A stretch of 64,000 nucleotides of DNA from Tethya wilhelma (lineage: Eukaryota > Porifera > Demospongiae > Tethyida > Tethyidae): assembly GCA_964030475.1 (NCBI GenBank), contig CAXIPT010000001.1:3842849-3906848 (forward strand), in the 5' to 3' direction. The position numbers and the translations under genes were made by a program. A model generated the notes under the pieces. That model did not search any database. It was not told where the DNA came from and saw only the letters and a list, made by a program, of their open reading frames with translations. Every line of letters begins with the position of its first letter. Within the stretch, counting starts at the first letter, position 1. This document shows positions 10,301-21,483 of the stretch, in pieces.

Positions 10301-13262
10301 GGTAGGTTCATAAAATTTTGTACCTTATCCTATTGCCGTATATTGTCACGGTATTATTTCACCACAGGTAAAAGCATTTGCAAGATATGATGGGAAACCA
10401 GTTGCATTTGAAGAGAGGGACAAGGGATATATTGTGAAGTATTATAACTACTACACTACTGAGAGTCTATACAAGGTCAAGAATCATAACCATGCAAGAA
10501 AAATCCGCTTAGTTCTGCTAGCAATCATTGCTTGCTTAAACATTATTATACCAATGGGATTCGCTCTTGGTGTAGTAAAACAGCTGCAAATTGTGCTTCC
10601 AGATGAGCAGAACAAAGGGAACAATGGCATAAAAAAAGCAGTAGCTGTAACACTTGTGGCTTTAAATGTGCTGTACATTATATTAAGACTGTCATTAATA
10701 CATTCCAGTAGCAACAGTTCGCTGATGGAATGTATAACAACATCCGGCAAACACTGCATTGTCCCACCACATTCTACCTTATACTGGGATGAAGCAGCAA
10801 CCATGGTTGTTGTGGATTTACTCTTTCCACTAGCAGTTGTCTTTGAGCTGATCATTGCAATAGCAGTTCAACTTCAGACACAAAACAGACAGATCAAACC
10901 CAAGTCAGTCACCTACCACTGCTGTAATGCATTTATCCTTTGGAATGCCATGGTATTTGCACAGATCTTGATCGGACTGATACTGCTACCAGTTGTTGTA
11001 TTCTTAGTCATTGCACCAGCTGACACAATATCTTCCTTTGGATGTGTTGGACTAATCGCAATACACATAGCACTTACTATAAAGTATTTGTTCTTTGATG
11101 GAAAGTGCCGTGCAAATTGCAAGTGCTGTCTACTTTTTTTTGTAAAGCTACTGTTCAGTTTCATCCTGTTTCTACTCCTAATACTACTGGAAGTCATCTA
11201 CTTTGAACTACTGGAAGTTGGAACCAGTGTACAAACACTTAAAGGATTTGTCCTCCCTCTTGTTCCATCGTTGATTCTTACCATGCTTGCCTGGTTCATT
11301 CGAAAGAAGGTTTTGAAAAATAGTAACCGCAACCAAAGTAAAGCAACAAAGTTTAACTTAGAGAGCATTTCTTTGGAAGAGCACCAGAGTCTACTTGGTG
11401 ACATTCATAACGTGAGTGAGGATGAGTCACACATGCACATCGTATGATATGGATTGCAATTATCAGATTAAAACAGTCAACTTTGGAACTAGTCTTCCAT
11501 TACAGAGCAGTATAAGGACACTTTAAGAACTCAGTATTAAAATTTAATTTTAGTTGTGACTAAACATGCATTCTTTTGTTTTTGTTTTTGTAAGGACACC
11601 TTCACATGTTGTGTAAAATATATACAGGTAAATACCCATACATGCCTTTAATCCTTTTACATTCAACATACCTGGTGCATCTGAGAGCATCTGTGTACGT
11701 TCAGCAGAGGTGAGGGGCTTTTTATGGTGGTTGTCAGCTGTGCCATCTCCAGAAACAGTAGCTGAGCTCCCAAACTTGTGAACTGGCACAAAGTCTCTTG
11801 GAACTGTTGGAGGTGGATATCTCTGAATGGGTTGTAATCAAACACAGATTATAGCAAAGGTGCTGCGTAATACATAAATACTATTGGTGGCACCTTGGTT
11901 CTGCTTGCTTGCTTTGAGGCCTTGCTAAATGATGATAGCCCCCAATCTGTAGTTAGCAAAGTATCACAACAGTTGTAATGTTTATAAATGTAATATCAGA
12001 GTTACCTGATTCATGGCCACCTGTCCACCCATACTTCCTCTCCATAGACAAGTCATTCTCCCCTGCAAGTGTACTGTGGTATGACATCATAGACTCAACA
12101 GCATACACATTATCATCTTCCTCTTCTTCTTCCAGTGCTCCAATACCAAATGCCTGCATCCACAAACAACACTGATAACAACCATTCAACAAGAGCAGTA
12201 TTCTTAGTATCAACATACTGCTCCAGACATGCCATAAAGTGATTTGGTGGACTGCTGAGTACTGAGAACTCCCATGTCTTGGATGCCACGATAACCAATA
12301 CCATGCATATCATCCTTGGCCTCAAACTGCCACGGAGTGACATCTTTTGGTGCAAACATGAAGCCTTCCACTGTTTTGAAGTGACTACCAGGTGGTGGTG
12401 AAGTCTTCTCTGAAACATCTGAAGAGACAGAAGAGAGTAGGGATTTGAACTGAAACAGGAGCTTATGAGGGCCATAGGCCTGAAGGAGCATGGGCCTAGA
12501 GCCCTCATAAGCTCCTGACCGAAACTACATACAAGTTCCAATCCTTGATGTTTTTGTACCGTTTCTTACCCTTTTGAGCAGGACCATATTTCATTGTTTT
12601 GGGTCCGACTCCCTGACCCTCCCTCCAGCCCATTGCTTTCAAGAGACGAGCACCAACACTTGACTTGGTAGGTACAATGAGGTTCTGAAGAGGAGGTGCT
12701 CCTGGTATCACACCAGGCTGTGCATGTTCGGCTGACCGTTTTGAGCCAGCTTTTTGTTGGTTGTACTCTTCTTTAGCAGTGATAGCTCGTGGAGCAATTC
12801 CATAAGCACCTAAATCCTAGCAAGTCAGTTGCAATAACATCCATACATTATTAAGATCCAAAAATATATGAAAAAGTTTTCTCTCACTTCTTCATCCATG
12901 AAATCTTCAGGTTTTTGCTGAGAAAAGGAGGATTTCTTATCACGAGATGAGACAAACGATGATGGTGTCCAGCCTATAGTGCACCAGTGGACAAACATAT
13001 TTCAAGACTAAAATTGGCCGGTAGACATTTATTCTGTTTAGCTCATACCTTCTTCTGAGCCCACAGTGTTGAAATAGCCAGCAGAGAACCCTCCAGTGAA
13101 TGCACCATGGAACCTTCTTCGTCCCTTGTCGTCAGTGACATATTGCTCTTTGTCCTTTTTATGCTTTTCTTTCTGCACATCCTCATCTGTCTCTAGTCGT
13201 TTGAATGCAGCTCCTATGGTCACATAGGTGTCATCATCAGAGTCCTCATGTCGTTGGGTCAT
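7277..13262 (-). CDS. GPATCH1: G-patch domain-containing protein 1 (spliceosome-associated)
   Basis: Minus-strand multi-exon gene. Exon order: N-terminal acidic start [11 protein letters not shown] with [19 protein letters not shown] (13262-13030), GIAPRAI and the G-patch core [16 protein letters not shown] (about 12650-12600), FAPKDVTP (about 12345), [13 protein letters not shown] (about 12140), [17 protein letters not shown] (about 11790), a long intron holding a nested gene, [15 protein letters not shown] (about 9290), [13 protein letters not shown] (about 8530), [11 protein letters not shown] (about 8015), and a lysine/histidine-rich tail ending at the TGA 7277-7279. These blocks line up in order with animal GPATCH1, a nuclear protein linked to the catalytic spliceosome. 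The ATG at 13262 lies just after a splice acceptor, so there is a 5'UTR intron. One intron carries an antisense tRNA-Met. Part of the gene is repeated in inverted orientation at 2698-4215. Confidence 0.93.
7335..8844 (-). repeat. Inverted repeat, right arm (within GPATCH1)
   Basis: Counterpart of 2698-4215. It is continuous with GPATCH1 exons on both sides (EWEKQKEK upstream, the terminal exon downstream), so this arm is the original and the left arm the copy. The 3.1-kb spacer between the arms holds the DUF445-like gene. No mismatch was noticed outside the CA tract. Confidence 0.85.
8095..8167 (+). tRNA. tRNA-Met (CAT), elongator, copy in right arm
   Basis: Same 73-nt sequence as the copy at 3375-3447, here on the plus strand: acceptor GCCTCCT...AGGGGGC-A, anticodon CAT in loop CTCATAA, TTCGAGC T-loop. 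Followed by a T10 run within a few bases, a typical Pol III terminator. It sits in an intron of GPATCH1 in antisense orientation; no A/B box departures were seen. Confidence 0.96.
9675..11447 (+). CDS. Orphan multi-pass membrane protein nested in GPATCH1 intron
   Basis: Two long open segments (to about 10305, and from about 10368) join across one short intron (donor gtaggt, acceptor ccacag). The N-terminus (from the ATG at 9675, or more likely 9702, [16 protein letters not shown]) looks like a signal peptide. An extracellular-type region of about 200 residues with paired cysteines ([16 protein letters not shown]) follows, then about seven hydrophobic segments, for example [38 protein letters not shown] and [16 protein letters not shown], and a polar C-terminal tail. 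I do not recognise a family; the layout (large ectodomain plus several TM helices) is receptor-like but no GPCR motif was identified. It lies wholly inside a GPATCH1 intron on the other strand, between exons ending near 11673 and starting near 9303. Confidence 0.75.
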
Positions 13263-13531
13263 CTTGAGTTGCTGCAAAGAATATAGATGTGGCAGACATA
13301 TGTCAATTGCAAACAAAGTAGCAAAACTATAAATTCAACCAATGTATCTTACAGGAAAGAAACTTCTATAAACAAACTTAAAAACAGAAAAAAGGCCTAC
13401 CTTTGCAGAATCTTCGAATTTTCCAATTAACGAGCAGGTTTCTAGATAAAGCACACCAATAAACTTTGAACCCACAACTCACAGCTGGTCTGGTCAACAA
13501 CATCATTTTGAGAGAAGTCTAAGCTACAGAG
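13263..13531. promoter_or_regulatory. Divergent promoter region GPATCH1 / PHKB
   Basis: Start codons of GPATCH1 (minus, 13262) and PHKB (plus, 13532) are 269 bp apart, and the interval also contains the GPATCH1 5'UTR intron (acceptor next to 13270, donor near 13402). The real shared promoter is therefore only about 100-130 bp. No TATA box was evident. Confidence 0.6.
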
Positions 13532-15210
13532 ATGGAAGAGGATGTTAGAACTAGCATTCTTAGTCGGCTCTACAAGGAAGGTGAGGGGCTATCTCTCTAC
13601 TGTCTGCCTCTGAGATAGTTTTAAAATAGCACTCAACTTGTGCCTAAATCAGGAAACCATAAGTTACATGCATGTAGTGTGCATGTTTTTGGACAATGGT
13701 TTTGAAGTGTAAGGACAATAAATTGATAATTGTTGTATATTTGGACTTGTTGCAGTTCACATATCGATGTTGGCCTATCAGAGTCATACTCTAGGTTTGT
13801 TTCCTCGTGGCAAGAGTTTACATGCCAGGGTCAGGGACAATGTCTATTGTGCCATGTCACTGTGGTGCTTTTCTATGGCTTACAGGTCTGTGTGTAGATG
13901 GGTAGAGATTTTAGCTCCATTTAACGCAAATTTAAAGCTCAATTTGCCTCCATTAGGCATGTGAGTGATGACAAAGGACGGACATATGAACTGGAGCAAA
14001 GTGCAGTCAAATGTATGAGAGGGTTACTCTTCTGTTACATGAGGCAATCTGACAAAGTGAGTTCATCGAAACATAGCGGTGAGTGCAGTTGGTCAGGCTG
14101 TCATGTCTATCCACAGGTTGAGAATTTCAAGCTGCATCAGTCTTGGGAAGATGCACTCCACGCACGCTTTGACTGCTTCACTGGTGACCCTGTCACTGAT
14201 GATGATGCTTGGGGCCATCTCCAGGTGAGATAGTTACAACTGTTGAGCCTGTCTCATTCTGAGGACAAATATTTCGATTTGATTGATTTTTGATGTGATC
14301 TTTTTGGGCTGATATCATGACACGTTCTCAAAATCCATGTAGATTGATGGCACCTCTCTATTTCTCTTGGTGTTGGCTCAAATGACAGCTTCTGGTGTTC
14401 AGGTACAGTATGTATATTGTTATTAGTAACTCTTTTATCAATAAACAACTTTTACTCTGTTCACGACAGGTGATTTTCACAATGGATGAGGTTGATTTCA
14501 TTCAGAATCTTGTCTACTATGTGGAGAGAGCTTATCGTATACCTGACTTTGGAATGTGGGAGAGAGGGTCACGAGACAATGTCGGCCGGAGGGAGCTGCA
14601 TGCAAGGTGAGCAGGTTGAATCACATCCAGACTCCCGTGATGTAGCTGATCACAGCTGACCCAGGAATGGTTTTGGCTGAATGATGAGTTCATGCGTGGT
14701 TGAAATTGCAGTTCAATTGGCATGGCTAAAGCAGCTCTGGAAGCCATGAACGGGCTCAACCTGTTTGGAAACGAGGGCTCCTCTCTCTCCATCATTCATG
14801 TTGATCCTGATGCCCATTATCGTAACTGTATCATCTTAAACAACCTCCTGCCACGCGAGTCCAGCTCTAAAGAGACGGATGCCTCACTCCTGTGCATCAC
14901 CGGCTACCCAGCCTTTGCTATTGATGACCCTGCACTCTGTAAAGTCACAGAGAAAAGAGTCAAAGAGATTCTTGGGGTAGATACTGTCTACAGACTCCAA
15001 AGTTATTTGGTTAGAGTTTATTTTTTGTTATTTGTCTGTTCAGCCTGAAGGGGAGCATGGTACTATATATGGATTTAAGAGATTTGCCAGGGATGGCCAT
15101 CACACTGTGAAAGAGAACCCTGACAAGAAGTACTATGATGCAACTGAGCTAGCTGTGAGTTATAGTAATGAGAGAAGGGAGATTATTTAAAATGTACATG
15201 CAAGTACATG

Positions 15211-15301
<91 letters not shown>

Positions 15302-15641
15302 NNNNNNNNNNNNNNNNNNNNNNNNNNNNNNNNNNNNNNNNNNNNNNNNNNNNNNNNNNNNNNNNNNNNNNNNNNNNNNNNNNNNNNNNNNNNNNNNNNN
15401 NNNNNNNNNNNNNNNNNNNNNNNNNNNNNNNNNNNNNNNNNNNNNNNNNNNNNNNNNNNNNNNNNNNNNNNNNNNNNNNNNNNNNNNNNNNNNNNNNNNN
15501 NNNNNNNNNNNNNNNNNNNNNNNNNNNNNNNNNNNNNNNNNNNNNNNNNNNNNNNNNNNNNNNNNNNNNNNNNNNNNNNNNNNNNNNNNNNNNNNNNNNN
15601 NNNNNNNNNNNNNNNNNNNNNNNNNNNNNNNNNNNNNNNNN

Positions 15642-15732
<91 letters not shown>

Positions 15733-18700
15733 ACACACATTATGATCAATGTTCTTATGTTGATATATTTGTGCTTAGGTATCTGCCTGGTTCCTCGTTT
15801 GTTTTTTGTCCCTGAGTCGGAGTTGAATGATGAAGGGACGACCACTGTTGGTAGCATGGTGACCCTCAGAGACAACTACCACATGGAACCAATGAGAGAG
15901 GACATACCATTTCAGTGGGCCCAGGCTCTGTTTCTCATAGCCAGACTAACAAGTATGAAATATCATTATTATGACTGATATCCTTGGGAGTACATTGCCT
16001 ATAGTGTTGTTAGTTTTTGTATGTTTTAATTATACAATGTCATTTACTTTGTGTGTATCTTTTGCATGTGGTGTGCCCCTTGTAGAAGACTCACTGATTA
16101 CCCCTAGTGAACTGGACCCTCTTGGTCTCCACTTGCCTCACCATGCAAGACACCGAGGGATGGCCAAACACCTTGGCTTCAGGGCACCTGGACACGATAC
16201 TGTCATCCAAGTGGCTCTTATCTCAGAGACAACCAGGTCTATAGAACAGAATAGCAATGCATTGCCTTTATGTATGTTAGCATATCTGTATAGATGTTCC
16301 TCTGTGTCCATTATATAGACTGCAAGCCATTCTTGCCACTCATGGTGTTCCAACTCAAACTCAGAAGCAAGTGGAACCTATCAAGATAAGAGCTCCTGGG
16401 GATATTCTGATGAAGGTTAGAAAAAGTATCTAGCATTCTGATGGCTTTTCAGTAAACATGTGGAAAGTGAAAGTGATGAGAAGCCACCAAGTTTGTATGA
16501 AGGTCCTGTAAATGTGCTGATTGTTTCTAGGTTTATCATCGAATTGGGGAGAACAAGAAGCTAGGGCTGTCAGGAAGACCAAGCAGGCCTATCGGTGCTC
16601 TTGGTACTAGCAAGGCAAGCACAATAGTGTTTGGATCAATAGTGTTTCTCTCAGTCATGACTATAATAAGCTTGTTTCTGTTGCAGGTGTACCGTATCTA
16701 TGGTCAGACCGTAGTGTTTTACCCTACAGACTCCATGGTTGACTTTTACACCTCTTTTGATGTCATGATGCTTATCAACCTCTTTAAGGTAAGTTAATTT
16801 TTTATCACCATTTAAGAAAGCTATTAATCTTGTATGTAAGGATTGGTATTTCTTGTATTCTCCTTTGTTGTCTTGTACAAGCAAAACAGTGTGTATTGTT
16901 TTACTCCTTTTTAGTCTACTATGTCATTTCTGAATCTCTACTGGAACCAGAGTCGCAAGCCTACTGTCTGTCTCTACCTCACTGAGAGTAGATTGAAGTA
17001 AGTCATGCTACAGCTTAGTTTTGTTATGAGTCCAAGCCTGAAGGAGAAGGCCTGGTAGTGAGGCTAGCTACAACATTACATCTTCTCCACTTACATTACT
17101 ATTTTTATTTTTTCTGACAGAGGGAGTAACTTTCGTAAGTTTATCAATTTCCTGGCCCAGGTGAAACAGGGTGAAGTTAGTGGATGCAAAGTGAGGCTTG
17201 ACCGATTGCAAGCTCTTATCTCTACTTCTTGTATTGAACATCTTGAGTTTGGTAAGGATGACAACTTGGACAGAGTACTGCAACACAGGCTCATGTAAGT
17301 GTGTGTGTGTGTGGGGGGGGGGGTACCACTGTATGAGAAAGAAAGAGAGAGAGAGTACATAGTCCAGAACACTCTCCATGTACCCTCTGGTCTAAATGTC
17401 CACCACTGTGCTGTCTAGTGCTCCCCTTCGTACCTCCTCCTCTGCTGCTCACCTGAGTACAACCAGCAGTGAGACAGGCAGCGTTAGCAGTGCTAATGTT
17501 GATGAAGATGAGGCTGATGTGTTCACCGTCGATGACAATGAGATACAACAACTTGAAGAGGCCGACCTGGTTTCTGAAATGGAACCTAATTTCACTCCTA
17601 CCGTGAGTTTCACATCTGTTGTATAGTCGTAGCATTCATTGTGTAGATACTGGACCAAGCATTTTGTGATTTGGTGTGTGATTTCTGCTCCTACTGTACA
17701 GGATGTGAAGAATTATCCTTTATCTAAAATACAAGGATACTTGCATGTAAGTTGCAGGAAATACCATTGTATGTATGTAAGGCATAATTATCCTTTTGTG
17801 TATCAGGATTGCCGCAACCCACTGGGAGAGCTCTACCTGTTGAATGAACTGATGAGGAGGAACGAAATACATCAGTTGAACTCACACTGTAAGCTATCAC
17901 TCGCCACCAGTGTATTGTATGCCTCATTCCCAGGCCTCCCCCTTCTTCATGTATATTATTTTCTCTAAAATATTCACTTGTATGAACATTGTGACCTTCT
18001 TTTATACAGTGACCTTCGAAGAAAGAGTTCAGGAGATCTACGATGAAGCTGGTGCCAAGAAACACTGGTACACTCCCAATAATTATTATTGTCTATACTA
18101 TATGTTTCAATGCTTATTTTCTACCTGTTCCCTTTGTGTTTGTATTACAGGAAAACGGTTCGACTAGCAGCTGCAATGTTGCAAAAGGTTGTAGACAGTC
18201 TTGCTCCCTCTGTTACTAACATGCTGGTCAGAGGAAAAGAGGTGCGTAGAATCAACTGATAGTTTCTCTTTCAATTATTTTGATTGCTATTATTTTGGTT
18301 AGGTGACTGTTGGTATCTTTGGGTATGCGGAGTATGTCATTAGTGAGCCCTTATCTCCAAAAGAACTTGTCAAGATCATCTATGAAAAGTGCATGCCATT
18401 TGATCCCATCGAGTGTGTACTGCAACAAGAGGTATGTAGAAGCAGCCATGCAACTGTTGTATTATGTGATGTTATCATCCATGGTTCAGATCATCATCTA
18501 CCTCAGTGACTACATCTCTGGCACCAAACACAGAACAGTTATTGATAATATTCTCAGGATTAGGATAGGGTGAGTGTTGTAGGAATGCCTTAATTATCTA
18601 GTCAGCCTCTAATAATCAGCACACTGCTTGTTCAACAACCACTGGAAGAATCCCAGGAAGATGCATTGATTGTTATATTGTCATAATGATCCTTTTTTTT

Positions 18701-20127
18701 CCTGTGATTGGTGATTAAAGGCTGGTTCACATATACTCTGCTTCTTTGCATAATTCATGTTGGGCAGTTCAGAGCAATGTAACACAAGATGTTGATGCAG
18801 ACAATACATTAATTTTGATACGTTGCGTTAATAGTGCAAGAATAGTTTTATATGATGTAATGGGAAATATTGTGAACCAGCCTTAAGTTTCTGCTTCAAA
18901 ATAGGTGGATTATTCAAGCCATGAAGAATGAACGAGCAAGAGTCATCAATGATGGCTTGGTTAGTGCATGGATATAAGTGACTGTGTGCAAGGGAACTCG
19001 AAGTTTTTATAAAGGGTTATTGAATTGTATTGTTTTAGAGCGTGCAGCAGTTGACACCTCATGAAGTGAAGGAACTGCTCATCCAAGTCCTGAAAGACGA
19101 TGACTCCAGGTTAGTCAGTTGTAATAATAATTCATAATAATGATTATTCATAATAATTATTCTTCACAGATCTCCACTGAACCAGAGGCAGTTGAGTGGT
19201 GCTCTCAATAGAGTACCACAGGATTTTTACGTTAAAGGTACTTATAATTATATCTCCTACAATTTCAATGTAGATCTAGCTGTGAACAACACTACATAGA
19301 TTACTGTACACTGTAATACACTTCTCCATCTATCTACTGTAGTGTTCAGTATTCTAGAAAAGATAACTGGTGGGATTTATGTTGGAGGGAAGCATCTGTC
19401 ACAGGTAAAGTACACAACATTTGAGATGAGAGCTCAGTAACATGTTGTTTTTTTTCCTTTTTCCCCCTCACTTCATAACCATGTTGGCAGCTTCCTACGA
19501 TACATGAGCTAGTAGCCCATGAGAAGAGCTTTGCTCTGCGTGTTGAAGAGCTCCTGGGTAGCATCACCTTTCCAGAGTACAGAGAGATGATTGTTGAAGT
19601 GAGATGATAATAATGTTTTTGTTTGCTCCATTATTGCAATAAATAATATTTTATTTGTATTGCTGATGTTGTTGCATAGATCCTGATGATTGTGTCAACT
19701 GTGCTGAAAAGAAATCCAGAATTGATTTTTTCTGGGACACTCAACTTGGATGAGGTATGTAGGAGGGACCACTCTTTCCAACTTAAAACAAAACTTGTCT
19801 CACTGGTGTGTTCTTAGATACTCCAAGATGCTATGAAACTGTACAAAGAAGACAAGGAGAAGGTCATGGAGCTGCAAGTGAAGGAAGCTGATCACTCAGG
19901 CCACAGCACATCCTATGCCTGTCACAGAGTAAGACAATACATTTAGTATCTGTTGTTTCAAGAGTGTAATACTACCTACTTGCATGTCTATCCAGATTGG
20001 TAACTTCTACACTCTGTATAAGGATGGTCAATATGGCAGTGCCTCTTACATGGCAAGGGCTGTTGTGAACAGAATGCTCCAAGAAGGACTGCATTATGAC
20101 ACATCTAATTCATGTTGCATTAGTTAA
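13532..20127 (+). CDS. PHKB: Phosphorylase b kinase regulatory subunit beta
   Basis: About two dozen short exons. The starting exon encodes [16 protein letters not shown], then [90 protein letters not shown] and [11 protein letters not shown]. These follow animal PHKB closely, including the [10 protein letters not shown] and CYMRQ segments that separate beta from alpha. The protein is a glucoamylase-like regulatory subunit of the hexadecameric kinase that activates glycogen phosphorylase. The C-terminus ends Ser-Cys-Cys-Ile-Ser, a CaaX-type prenylation signal like that of vertebrate PHKB. A Ser/Asp-rich insert (about 17430-17600) probably corresponds to the regulatory linker. The 340-N gap at 15302 removes the exon(s) between YYDATELA and [10 protein letters not shown] (in human PHKB roughly 45 residues around ECEFPIFF), so the gene is incomplete in the sequence only. 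Confidence 0.95.
15205..15738. repeat. (CA)n tract spanning a 340-N assembly gap
   Basis: A CA tract (about 15211-15301) runs into N at 15302-15641 and resumes as CA to about 15738. The gap lies in the PHKB gene, and the true size is unknown; at least one coding exon is hidden in it. Confidence 0.95.
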
Positions 20128-20259
20128 ATCATGTCCCAGTTTTTTCATCTGTTTTCTTTTGTTTTTATGTGTATGTAGCCGCACTATGTATGTATATATG
20201 CCTTAGTATGTATCGTTCAGCATTTATCAATGTCAATTTTTTTTGCGCACGGTCTTTTT

Positions 20260-20271
20260 TGCGCATGCGCA
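20260..20271. promoter_or_regulatory. NRF-1-type palindrome upstream of four-TM gene
   Basis: TGCGCATGCGCA, a perfect palindrome matching the NRF-1 consensus YGCGCAYGCGCR, 68 bp before the ATG at 20339 and 133 bp after the PHKB stop. A second example lies upstream of the SLC7 gene. Binding is inferred from the motif alone. Confidence 0.6.
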
Positions 20272-20338
20272 GACCTGTTCCATCGCAACCGGTAAGCCTC
20301 AAACCTCTTAGCGTCTCGGCATAGAAAGAGAAGAGACA

Positions 20339-21378
20339 ATGGAATTGCATACCAATGCTGACCTGCAAGAGGGAGCCCAGTCCAACAACGTCGACAATAT
20401 TCCATCTGGACTGCCCAGGCTAAGTATAAGAAGGACGTTCATTTTTCTAGCAACTCTAAACCTGGTATTTGGTGTAGCCATTCTCAGCTTGGGATTGGCT
20501 GCATTCACTTTCACTCCTGACTACAGAGCAGGTTCCTTTTGGAGTGGCTTCCTGGTACAGTAACACTATTTTCCAATATTACTTGTATCATAAAACTATT
20601 TATTACTATTATTTAGCTTCTCATATCATTCATCTACAACACAAGTTGGTTGGTAGTACGGCTATTGTGGAACGACAGCATTATCATCAAAAAGCACAGC
20701 AGAAAACTGGTCAGGCAAAGATTATTCATACTAAAACACATAGCTATGTAAAATTAATTGATAAAAATTATGGCACTGCATACATCTTAGGGTGCGGTGA
20801 GTGCCATAATAAGCATCACTGCATTTGCTGGCTGCTTGGTTGCTGCAATCATCGACATTGTTGCATACTTTCTTCTCTCAACGACTGACTTTTCACAGTG
20901 TGAATACACCAACCACACCATCACTGCATCGTGTTCCAGCCCTGTCTGCCCAACACTAGAACTACCGCCGAGAACATGCTACTGCTGCTATCTGTACAAT
21001 GATCGCACAGCAGGAGGATGCAACACTCCGTTTCTGCTGGGAAAACAGATAATGTTCTCTCAAGTCAGCTCATGTGGAGTCATTTCAGGAGTGCTCAAAC
21101 AGATACTGGGGATACTGTTTGGACTAAACATCACTGCAGCAATAATATGTGTTGTGTACTTCTTCAAGACTAGTCCTCTGCGATATCTGGTGAAAAACAC
21201 AAGACAAAAGTCCAAGCAAGAGAACAGGGGAACCATTATGGACAGCGATAGCATTGCTAAACTGATGCATGCAGCAAAATTCCAACTGTTTCTGAGCAGA
21301 ATGTTTTGTCGGACAAAGCAAACAACAAAAAGAACTGGATCCAAGAACTTTAATGATGTGGTAGTACAGACTGAATAG
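20339..21378 (+). CDS. Small four-TM protein (MS4A/tetraspan-like)
   Basis: First exon 20339 to about 20553: polar N-terminus, then a TM segment (FIFLATLNLVFGVAILSLGL). A middle exon is uncertain; a candidate starts after the AG at about 20618 (LLISFIYNTSW). The last exon (acceptor tcttag at about 20790) gives AIISITAFAGCLVAAIIDIV as a TM helix, an extracellular loop rich in cysteines (CYCCYLY, GGCNTP), a final TM helix ILGILFGLNITAAIICVVYF and a basic cytoplasmic tail to the TAG at 21376. The arrangement (cytoplasmic ends, short first loop, Cys-rich second loop) resembles MS4A/CD20-like or other tetraspan proteins but no family signature is decisive. Starts 211 bp after the PHKB stop on the same strand. 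Confidence 0.6.
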
Positions 21379-21483
21379 CAATAGATACATGACCATCTGA
21401 TCAACACCATTGATTTACTTTTGTCGTTAAAATTCAATTGCACCTATTATTAAGTATACATGATGTTGCAACTACTAACTATT

